NCBI GenBank assembly: GCA_033549365.1
Contig: JAWSUF010000002.1
Span: forward strand, 124,001 to 188,000
Origin: Acidobacteriota bacterium
GTDB taxonomy: Bacteria; Acidobacteriota; Aminicenantia; Aminicenantales; Saccharicenantaceae
DNA length: 64,000 nucleotides
Reading direction: 5' to 3'
Made by a program: the position numbers and the translations under genes. Positions within the stretch are counted from its first letter, which is position 1. Each line of letters begins with the position of its first letter. Below the pieces are notes generated by a model that made no database searches, was not told the DNA's origin, and was given only the letters and a program-made list of their open reading frames with translations. Positions 7,720 through 14,155 of the stretch are shown piece after piece.

Positions 7720-9203
7720 TGTTTACCTCGAACGTGCCGCTCCTGGCCGTTCTGGTCTCGCTGGCCGCCGTTCCGTTCATCCTGATTTTCTCGCGCCGGC
7801 CGAACCTCCGGGAGTTCTGGACGATTCTTGCGGCGGTCGTCAAGTTCGGACTCGTGCTGTCGCTTCTGCCGCACGCTCTGGCCGGGCGCGAGGCGGTCCT
7901 GTCGCTTTTCGAGATTGCGCCGGGAATCCGGCTGGCTCTCCGGGCCGACGCCTTCGGGGTTTTCTTCGCCGTCGTCGCTTCGGGGCTCTGGATCCTGACG
8001 TCTTTCTACTCGATCGGCTATGTCCGCGGATTGAGCGAGAAAAAACAGGCCCGCTACTTCGCCTCCTTCGCCGTCTGTCTTTCGGCGACGATCGGGGTGG
8101 CTTTTGCGGCGAACCTCCTGACCTTCATCGTGTTTTACGAAATTTTAACGGTGGCGACTTATCCTCTGGTCATCCATAAAGAGACTCCGGTCGCCGTCCG
8201 GGCCGGCCGGAAGTACCTGGCCTATACTCTTTCGGCCGGGTTGTGCCTTATCGCCGCCGCCGTCATTGTTTACGGGGCGACGGGATCGCTCGATTTTCAG
8301 GCCGGCGGTCTGGCCGGTTTGGCCGGTGTTCCGGAAGCGACGCTGCGGGCGCTCTTCGTTCTCTTCATGGCGGGAGTGGGCGTCAAGGCATCGGTCATGC
8401 CGCTTCACGGCTGGCTGCCGACGGCCATGGCCGCGCCGACACCGGTGAGCGCGCTTCTTCACGCCGTGGCCGTGGTCAAGTCGGGCGTCTTCGGCGTCAT
8501 TCGCGTCGTCGGCTTCGTCTTCGGTCCGGTCCTGATGCGCGAGATGGGCTTTGACACGATTCTGGCCGTCTTCGCCGGGGCGACCATTCTGCTGGCCTCC
8601 ATCCTGGCTTTTCGGCAGGACAACCTCAAGCGGCGGCTGGCCTACAGCACGGTCGGCCACTTGTCCTACATTGTGCTGGGGGCGGCGCTTCTTTCGTCGG
8701 GGGCTTTGACGGGAAGTGTCCTTCATCTGGCTTTTCATGCGACGATGAAGATCACGCTGTTTTTCTGCGCCGGGGCGATTTATGTCAACCTGCATCGGGA
8801 AAACATCAGCGAGCTCGACGGCGTCGGCCGGGTCATGCCCTGGACGATGGGCGCTTTTGCGGCCGGGGCGATCGGGCTGGCCGGTGTGCCGCCCTTGAAC
8901 GGATTCGTCAGCAAGTGGTGGCTGGGCTGGGGGTCGATCGAGGCCGGGCTCGTCCTGCCGCTTGTCGTTCTGGCGGTGAGCGGGTTGCTGAACGCCGCCT
9001 ACCTGCTGCCCATCGTCCGTAAGGCGTTTTTCAAGCCGGGGAAAGGGCTTGAAGGGAAGGGCGAGGCCTCTGCCTTTATGGTGGTGCCGCTTGTGGCGAC
9101 CGCGATTCTGTCGCTTGTCTTCGGGCTGTTCCCGGATCTCTTCTTCCGCTTTTTCGATCTGGCCCGGAGGGTTGCGGCCGGGATTCTGGGAGGCGGGGGA
9201 TGA
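7719..9203 (+). CDS. Second MrpD/NuoM-like antiporter subunit
   Basis: 494 aa, about 14 helices. Key charged residues are kept: E141 (FYEILTVATYPL), K223 (GVKASVMPLHGWLP), a TM8 region with AVVKSG, and FVSKWW late in the chain. It is clearly different from the preceding copy, so it is an old paralogue rather than a recent duplication. Many Mrp/Mbh-like islands have more than one such subunit. The start at ATG 7719 is coupled to the previous stop; the next gene overlaps its stop (ATGATGA). Confidence 0.9.
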   Translation: MFTSNVPLLAVLVSLAAVPFILIFSRRPNLREFWTILAAVVKFGLVLSLLPHALAGREAVLSLFEIAPGIRLALRADAFGVFFAVVASGLWILTSFYSIGYVRGLSEKKQARYFASFAVCLSATIGVAFAANLLTFIVFYEILTVATYPLVIHKETPVAVRAGRKYLAYTLSAGLCLIAAAVIVYGATGSLDFQAGGLAGLAGVPEATLRALFVLFMAGVGVKASVMPLHGWLPTAMAAPTPVSALLHAVAVVKSGVFGVIRVVGFVFGPVLMREMGFDTILAVFAGATILLASILAFRQDNLKRRLAYSTVGHLSYIVLGAALLSSGALTGSVLHLAFHATMKITLFFCAGAIYVNLHRENISELDGVGRVMPWTMGAFAAGAIGLAGVPPLNGFVSKWWLGWGSIEAGLVLPLVVLAVSGLLNAAYLLPIVRKAFFKPGKGLEGKGEASAFMVVPLVATAILSLVFGLFPDLFFRFFDLARRVAAGILGGGG

Positions 9204-9460
9204 TGAGGGAAAAAGGGAGGCGTCCGGAGCGGCAGGGGGGGCCGGGGTTGGCGGCGGCAATAATCGCGGCGGCAGCTTTGGTGTTTCTTGTGATCGAGAG
9301 AATTTTTCTCCATGGCGGGGAATACCACCACTGGTGGGACGGGATTCCGCTGTTTTATGGGCTGTTCGGCGGGGCGGGCGCGCTGATACTGATTTTCGCG
9401 GCCAAGTCCCTGGTGATGCGCCTCATCAAGAGAAGCGAGAGCTACTATGACCGGGATTGA
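9200..9460 (+). CDS. Small two-helix membrane protein inside the antiporter operon
   Basis: 86 aa. A basic N-terminus (MMREKGRRPERQ) is followed by helix one (AAAIIAAAALVFLVIERIF), the polar turn LHGGEYHHWWDG, helix two (LFYGLFGGAGALILIFAAKSLV) and the end KRSESYYDRD. No family recognised. It overlaps the genes on both sides (4 and 14 bases), so it is expressed with them and is likely a small accessory subunit. The turn rich in His, Trp and acidic residues would lie at one membrane face. Confidence 0.75.
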   Translation: MMREKGRRPERQGGPGLAAAIIAAAALVFLVIERIFLHGGEYHHWWDGIPLFYGLFGGAGALILIFAAKSLVMRLIKRSESYYDRD

Positions 9461-11237
9461 AGGCCTGCATCCTGCGCTGCCTTTTCTTGCCGGGGGACTT
9501 CTTCTGCCGTTTCTGCCGCGGCGCCTCCGGCCGTGGCTGTTTATGGCGGCGGCGGGCCTTGCGCTCTATGCCGCCTGGACGATGCCCGAGGGGGCACGCG
9601 GCCTGCTGCGGATCGCGGGGCTCGAGCTTGTCCTGGTGAAGGCCGATGCGCTGAGCCGCGGGTTTGCCGTCGCTTTCGCCTTCATCGCGCTTGCGGGGGG
9701 ACTTTATGCGTTTCATGTCAAGACGGCGTTGCAACCGGCTGCGGCGCTTTTTTATGCCGGGGGCTCGCTCGGCGTCGTCTATGCGGGCGATTTTTATACG
9801 CTGATCTTTTTCTGGGAAATCATGGCCGTCGCCTCGACCGTTCTGATCTGGGCGGCCCGGACGCGGGAGTCGAGAAAGGCGGGCTGGCGCTATGTCCTGG
9901 TCCATCTTTTCGGCGGCGGTCTTCTTTTCGCCGGGATCCTCATGCACGCGGCGGGCGGCGGGGGGACGGCCGTCGCGGCTTTTGCTCCGGCGGGGGCGAC
10001 GGCTGCAGCCTGGTTGATTCTGGCGGGCGTTGCCGTCAACGCCGCCGTGCCGCCGCTTCACGCCTGGGTGGCCGACGCCTATCCTCGGGCGACGCCGACG
10101 GGATCGGTCTTCCTGAGCGCGTTTACGACCAAGGTCGCCGTTTATGTTCTGCTGCGGGTCTTTCCGGGCTGGGAGATCCTGATCGGGCTCGGGGTCATGA
10201 TGGCCGTCTACGGCGTCGTCTACGCGATGCTGGCCGATGACATGCGGGGCATTCTGTCCTACCACATCATCAGTCAGGTCGGCTACATGGTGGCCGGGGC
10301 CGGGATCGGGACGGCGCTGGCCGTCAACGGGGCGGCCGCCCACGCGATCAACAATATTCTCTATAAGACGCTTCTGTTCATGGGCGCCGGCGCCCTGATT
10401 CAGGCCACGGGAAAGAGGAAACTCTCGGAACTCGGCGGCCTGGCCCGGGCCATGCCCTGGACGGTGGGGCTTTACATGATCGGCGGGCTGTCGATTTCCG
10501 GGATGCCGCTCTTCAACGGCTTTGTCTCCAAGACCATGGTTGTGGCCGCGGCCGGCAAGGCGCATGTTGATTGGGCGGTTTTGCTGCTGCTTCTGGCGTC
10601 GGTGGGGACGTTTCTGAGCGTCGGGTTGAAGCTGCCGTATTTCGCCTGGTTCGGTGGGAAAGGAGCGGAGGAGAGGGAGGGGGTGTCGCATGCCGCGCCC
10701 GTGCCGCGGAACATGACGGCGGCCATGGCCGTTGCGGCGGCGCTTTGTGTCGCCTTCGGCGTCGTGCCGTCTCTTCTCCAGGGCTTTCTTCCGGCGGCGG
10801 ATGTCTTCAACGCCTATGTTCCGATTCATATCATCGAAGTTCTTGAAATTCTCGCCTTTTCCTTCGCCGTGTTCTGGCTGATGCGGAAGATTCTCAAGCC
10901 CAAGGCGGCCGTGCTGCTGGATGTGGACTGGCTTTACAGGCGGCCGGGCGTGGCGGCGGGCCGGTGGATCGTCGGGCTGGTCGGGCGGTTCTTTGATGCG
11001 ACCGACCGGATGGCCGAGGGCGTCGTCGCGCGTGCCGTCCGATTCAGCCGAAACCCCGCGACTCTCTTCATGGGGCTGACGGCCCGGATCGAGCGGGGCG
11101 AGGCCGCGCGGATCGGACGGCATGCTTACGGACCTCTCGCTCACGGTCCGGAAAGCCCGTCCTCCACGCGGGTGCTGGTGATCCTTGTGCTCGGCGTCTT
11201 CGCCGTTTTGGCGATTCTGGCGCTTCTCAAGGTATAA
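9447..11237 (+). CDS. Third NuoL/MrpD-like antiporter subunit, TM7 lysine replaced
   Basis: 596 aa, 14 or more helices plus a C-terminal extension of about 100 residues with an amphipathic part (YRRPGVAAGRWIVG) and a final helix. The TM5 glutamate is present at E124 (FFWEIMAV) and the late lysine in FVSKTMV is kept. At the TM7 position the sequence is AVNAAVPPLHAWV, so the Lys seen in both sister subunits is N198 here. This subunit may be structural or use another route for protons. It overlaps the small gene before it by 14 bases and ends the antiporter genes. Confidence 0.88.
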   Translation: MTGIEGLHPALPFLAGGLLLPFLPRRLRPWLFMAAAGLALYAAWTMPEGARGLLRIAGLELVLVKADALSRGFAVAFAFIALAGGLYAFHVKTALQPAAALFYAGGSLGVVYAGDFYTLIFFWEIMAVASTVLIWAARTRESRKAGWRYVLVHLFGGGLLFAGILMHAAGGGGTAVAAFAPAGATAAAWLILAGVAVNAAVPPLHAWVADAYPRATPTGSVFLSAFTTKVAVYVLLRVFPGWEILIGLGVMMAVYGVVYAMLADDMRGILSYHIISQVGYMVAGAGIGTALAVNGAAAHAINNILYKTLLFMGAGALIQATGKRKLSELGGLARAMPWTVGLYMIGGLSISGMPLFNGFVSKTMVVAAAGKAHVDWAVLLLLLASVGTFLSVGLKLPYFAWFGGKGAEEREGVSHAAPVPRNMTAAMAVAAALCVAFGVVPSLLQGFLPAADVFNAYVPIHIIEVLEILAFSFAVFWLMRKILKPKAAVLLDVDWLYRRPGVAAGRWIVGLVGRFFDATDRMAEGVVARAVRFSRNPATLFMGLTARIERGEAARIGRHAYGPLAHGPESPSSTRVLVILVLGVFAVLAILALLKV

Positions 11238-11248
11238 ATGTCCTGAAC

Positions 11249-11944
11249 ATGAGAACGGTCGCGCTGGTTTTTATTTATACGGTGATCATCATTCTGGTCA
11301 CGCCCGTTGTCCTGATCTGCATGGCGCTGGGATGGAGAGGCCCGTTGGTCGCGATCGGCCGGTGGGCCATGGCTCTCAGCCGGGCGGTGCTGGGCATCCG
11401 GATCGAGGTCGAAGGGCGGGAACATATCCCGCGCGGGCAGCCCGCCGTTTATATGGCCAATCACTTGAGTTTTCTCGACGGCCCGCTGCTTTTCTTGATT
11501 CTGCCGCCGCCGGTCCGGGTCATTCTGAAAAAGAGCATTTTCCGCATTCCGGTTGTCGGGTTCGGCATGCGGTTTGTCGGATTTATTCCGGTCGACCGCA
11601 AGGGAAAGGAAGGCGGGAAGAAAAGCATTCTCCGGGCGGCCCGTATGATGAAGCAGCGGGGATATTCCTTCTTCATGTTTCCCGAAGGGACGAGGAGCCG
11701 CGACGGGAGGCTTCAGGCCTTCCGGCGGGGCGGGTTCTTCCTGGCCCTCGAGGCCCAGGCGCCGATTGCTCCCGTCGTGATCCGCGGCACGTTCGAGATC
11801 ATGCCGAAGGGCGCGTTTTTTGTCCGCCGGGGAACGGTCCGGGTGACATTCCTCGAGCCCGTACCGACGGCCGGACTCGACCTGAAAGACCTGGATGCTC
11901 TCCGGGATGCGGTGCGCGCCGCTCTGGCTGCTGTAAAAGATTGA
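11249..11944 (+). CDS. plsC: 1-acyl-sn-glycerol-3-phosphate acyltransferase (PlsC family)
   Basis: 231 aa. An N-terminal membrane helix (residues 4-28) is followed by the acyltransferase fold: motif I NHLSFLD with H72 and D77, and motif III FPEGTRSRDG at 144-153. It converts lysophosphatidic acid to phosphatidic acid at the inner membrane. The gene starts 11 bases after the last antiporter gene without a visible SD; a TATAAA at 11233-11238 could drive a near-leaderless transcript. The first half of a 77-bp repeat covers its stop codon. A different acyl acceptor cannot be excluded. Confidence 0.85.
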   Translation: MRTVALVFIYTVIIILVTPVVLICMALGWRGPLVAIGRWAMALSRAVLGIRIEVEGREHIPRGQPAVYMANHLSFLDGPLLFLILPPPVRVILKKSIFRIPVVGFGMRFVGFIPVDRKGKEGGKKSILRAARMMKQRGYSFFMFPEGTRSRDGRLQAFRRGGFFLALEAQAPIAPVVIRGTFEIMPKGAFFVRRGTVRVTFLEPVPTAGLDLKDLDALRDAVRAALAAVKD

Positions 11945-12000
11945 TAATATTGGAAATCGCTTGTTTTCTTGTGCTTGGACTGCTGCATATTATTGATTCT
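11924..12000 (+). repeat. 77-bp bipartite intergenic repeat, copy 2
   Basis: Starts inside the last codons of the plsC-like gene. The first half (CTGGCTGCTGTAA, then ATAATA and GAAAT) is nearly identical to the minus-strand copy at 14125-14049; the second half has TTGGACTGCTGCATATTATTGAT with a one-base shift. Confidence 0.6.
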
Positions 12001-12040
12001 GAATGAATTAATAAGAATTCAAAATATGCAGGATTCCAAG
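11974..12040. repeat. Imperfect 18-bp inverted repeat before gmhA
   Basis: Arms 11974-11991 (CTTGGACTGCTGCATATT) and 12023-12040 are complementary at 16 of 18 positions. The left arm is the second half-unit of the 77-bp repeat; the right arm is an inverted half-unit. The structure resembles the arrangement at 13962-14079. Confidence 0.5.
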
Positions 12041-12063
12041 TAGAATCAGGACGGATTCGGCTG

Positions 12064-12072
12064 TGATATAAT
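12064..12072 (+). promoter_or_regulatory. Extended -10 promoter of gmhA (leaderless start)
   Basis: TGATATAAT at 12064-12072 is an extended -10. Its last base is 8 nt before the ATG at 12080, and no Shine-Dalgarno lies between, so the transcript should begin at or next to the start codon. Exactly the same 9-mer precedes lptE. Confidence 0.55.
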
Positions 12073-12079
12073 GGCGCCC

Positions 12080-12655
12080 ATGGACATGAAGACGGCTCTC
12101 GATGACCTCATTCAGAGCGCAACCGGGTTCGCCGAAACGCGAAGCGGCCTCCTTGAAGAGGCTGTGGTGGCTTGCGTGGCCTCTCTCGTCGGCGGGGGCA
12201 AGATCCTTGTCTTCGGAAACGGCGGAAGCGCGGCCGAGGCCCAGCACTTTGCGGCCGAGATGGTCAACCGGTTCATGAAAGACCGGCCCGCAATCCCGGC
12301 CGTCGCCCTTACGGCGGACGTCTCCTGCCTGACCTCGATCGGCAACGACAGCGACTTCGCCGCCGTATTCAGCCGGCAGATCGAGGCCCTCGGCAAACCC
12401 GGTGACGTCGCTCTGGGCCTTACGACGAGCGGCAACTCGCCGAATATTCTGGCTGCGTTTCGATCGGCAAAAAAGGCAGGTCTGGCAACGATCGCTCTCA
12501 CGGGCGAGGGCGGCGGCAGGCTGGTCGCGGATCCCGATACCCGCCCCGATATCCTTCTGGATGTCCCCTCGCGTTCGACACCCCGGATCCAGGAAGTCCA
12601 TCTCTTGATTCTCCACCTCCTGGCCGGCGCCGTCGAATCCCGCCTCACATCTTAA
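12080..12655 (+). CDS. gmhA: Phosphoheptose isomerase (sedoheptulose-7-phosphate isomerase)
   Basis: 191 aa, one SIS domain. FGNGGSAAEAQHFAAEMVNRF, SIGNDSDFAAVF and LTTSGNSPNILAA are diagnostic of GmhA, which makes D-glycero-D-manno-heptose 7-phosphate for the LPS core. Start: an ATG at 12071 is in frame but overlaps the -10 box, so ATG 12080 (MDMKTALDDL) is preferred. The gene stands alone between a repeat and an ATPase gene, separated from other LPS genes. A zinc ligand pair (H and E in the AEAQHF..E region) is present. Confidence 0.93.
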   Translation: MDMKTALDDLIQSATGFAETRSGLLEEAVVACVASLVGGGKILVFGNGGSAAEAQHFAAEMVNRFMKDRPAIPAVALTADVSCLTSIGNDSDFAAVFSRQIEALGKPGDVALGLTTSGNSPNILAAFRSAKKAGLATIALTGEGGGRLVADPDTRPDILLDVPSRSTPRIQEVHLLILHLLAGAVESRLTS

Positions 12656-12694
12656 TTCCGCTCTGGCAGATTTTTCTATATCGATAAAAAAGTC

Positions 12695-12722
12695 TTGACT
12701 TTTTTCTTTGTTGAGATAAAAT
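12695..12722 (+). promoter_or_regulatory. Promoter of the third ATPase gene
   Basis: TTGACT (12695-12700), a 16-base spacer and TAAAAT (12717-12722). The ATG at 12729 is only 7 bases after the -10 and has no SD, so the mRNA is probably leaderless. Confidence 0.6.
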
Positions 12723-12728
12723 TGCCAT

Positions 12729-13952
12729 ATGATCGCCCGGCATCTCGAAAAAATCGCTTTTGATCCCAAGCTCGGCCGCCAAATGATTTTTATCGGCGGT
12801 CCGAGGCAGGCCGGAAAAACGACGCTTGCGCGAGGGATCCTGGCCAAGCAGGGTTCCGCCGCGCTTTATTTCAATTGGGACCTTCGAGAGGTACGCAATG
12901 CATTTAAAAAAGACCCATCTTTTTTCGAAAGTGCGATGCGGGATATTCGGTCCAAGAATCGATGGCCTTGGGTGTGTTTCGACGAGATCCACAAGATGCC
13001 CAAGTGGAAAAACATTCTCAAGGGTGTTTTCGACAAATTCGAAACGGAGTGCCGATTTCTTGTCACGGGAAGCGCCCGTCTGGAATGGTTCCGAAAGTCC
13101 GGAGATTCCCTGGCCGGCCGTTACTTTCTTTTTCACCTGAATCCTCTCTCTTTATCCGAAGTCGCCGGCCGCCCCCATTTGGAACCGCATCCTGAAGAAA
13201 AGGCGGAGGAATTTATCGAAAGGAAAATCTCTTCCGGGCAACCGGAACAGAGTGCTCTGGAGCTGCTTCTTCGATTCAGCGGATTTCCGGAGCCCCTTCT
13301 CAAGGCGGAAGAGGCGTTCTATCATCGCTGGCAGAGAGAGATGGTGGATGCGCTCACAAAAGAGGACATTCGGGATCTGACCAGGATCCTGGCCGTCGAA
13401 CATGTCGCAACAATGATGCTGCTCATGCCGGAAAGGGTCGGCGCTCCTCTTTCTCTGAATGCTCTTAAAGAAGATTTAGAAATAAGTTATACAGCCGTCC
13501 GAAACGCCGTCAAAGCCATGGAACTGACCTATGCCCTCTTCTTCGTCTCCCCGTTCAGCAAAAAAGTCGCCCGGGCCGTCAAGAAGGAACGCAAGGCGTA
13601 CTTTTTCGATTGGGGGCTCTGCCGAGACCCCGCCAAACGCTTTGAGAATTATGTTGCCATCGAATTGAAAACTCTCGTCAATCTCTGGCATGATGCCGGC
13701 TCCGTCGACTATGATCTCCGTTATGTGCGAACTCGGGACGGAAAGGAATCGGATTTTCTGATAACGCGAAACGGGAAACCCTGGTGTCTTTTCGAGGCCA
13801 AGCTCCAGGACGGCCCTGTCGACCGCCATCATATGGATCAGGCACGTATTTTGGGAAACGTCCCCTTTGTTCAGCTCACCCGTGAAGGGAATGTTTATAA
13901 AAAGCCCGGACCCGGGATTTTACGTATCTCAGCCTCTCGATTTTTTTCATAA
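12729..13952 (+). CDS. AAA ATPase with C-terminal DUF4143 domain (third intact copy)
   Basis: 407 aa. Walker A GPRQAGKTT at residues 24-32, Walker B VCFDEIH at 82-88, sensor FLVTGSARLEWF and the GRYFLFHLNPLS segment. The DUF4143 end has ESDFLITRNGKPWCLFEAK, again a PD-(D/E)xK-like core. Codon use is less GC-rich than in the neighbours. With gmhA it is bracketed by inverted copies of the 77-bp repeat. Cellular role unknown. Confidence 0.88.
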   Translation: MIARHLEKIAFDPKLGRQMIFIGGPRQAGKTTLARGILAKQGSAALYFNWDLREVRNAFKKDPSFFESAMRDIRSKNRWPWVCFDEIHKMPKWKNILKGVFDKFETECRFLVTGSARLEWFRKSGDSLAGRYFLFHLNPLSLSEVAGRPHLEPHPEEKAEEFIERKISSGQPEQSALELLLRFSGFPEPLLKAEEAFYHRWQREMVDALTKEDIRDLTRILAVEHVATMMLLMPERVGAPLSLNALKEDLEISYTAVRNAVKAMELTYALFFVSPFSKKVARAVKKERKAYFFDWGLCRDPAKRFENYVAIELKTLVNLWHDAGSVDYDLRYVRTRDGKESDFLITRNGKPWCLFEAKLQDGPVDRHHMDQARILGNVPFVQLTREGNVYKKPGPGILRISASRFFS

Positions 13953-13961
13953 CAACATCAA

Positions 13962-14079
13962 CCTGCTTTGGCTGCTGGAAGTCGTTGATTATGAAAGAAA
14001 TGAACGTTAGACGGGCGTTTTTTAGGATAATTATAACGGATTTATAATATTATCAATAACATCCAGCAGCCAAAGCAGG
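13962..14079. repeat. Perfect 18-bp inverted repeat between convergent genes
   Basis: Arms 13962-13979 (CCTGCTTTGGCTGCTGGA) and 14062-14079 are perfectly complementary, and similarity continues to about 30 bp at lower identity. Each arm is a half-unit of the 77-bp repeat family. The ~82-nt AT-rich interior contains ACGGGCGTTTTTT. It lies between the stops of the third ATPase and the aminotransferase fusion, where it could also help to end transcription from both sides. Confidence 0.6.
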
Positions 14080-14125
14080 CTGAAATAAGACATTTCTTTT
14101 ATTATAAGTAACTTACAGCAGCCAG
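14049..14125 (-). repeat. 77-bp bipartite intergenic repeat, copy 3 (inverted)
   Basis: Read on the minus strand it starts CTGGCTGCTGTAAG, continues with ATAATAAAAGAAAT, and has the second half-unit TTTGGCTGCTGGATGTTATT. It aligns without gaps with 3009-3085 and closely with 11924-12000. Its orientation is opposite to the copy before gmhA. Confidence 0.6.
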
Positions 14126-14151
14126 AGCGGAGCAGGGCAGCGGAGCAGGGC
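14126..14151. repeat. Tandem 13-bp repeat, two perfect copies
   Basis: AGCGGAGCAGGGC occurs at 14126-14138 and again at 14139-14151, directly after the 77-bp repeat and just before the stop codon of the minus-strand fusion gene. Confidence 0.7.
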
Positions 14152-14155
14152 AGGG

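Noticed and set aside
9426-11144. 572-codon open frame antisense to the third antiporter subunit
   Set aside because: GC-rich coding DNA leaves long open frames on the opposite strand. The product is extremely Arg/Pro/Gly/Asp-rich with no fold, and the plus-strand gene is unambiguous.
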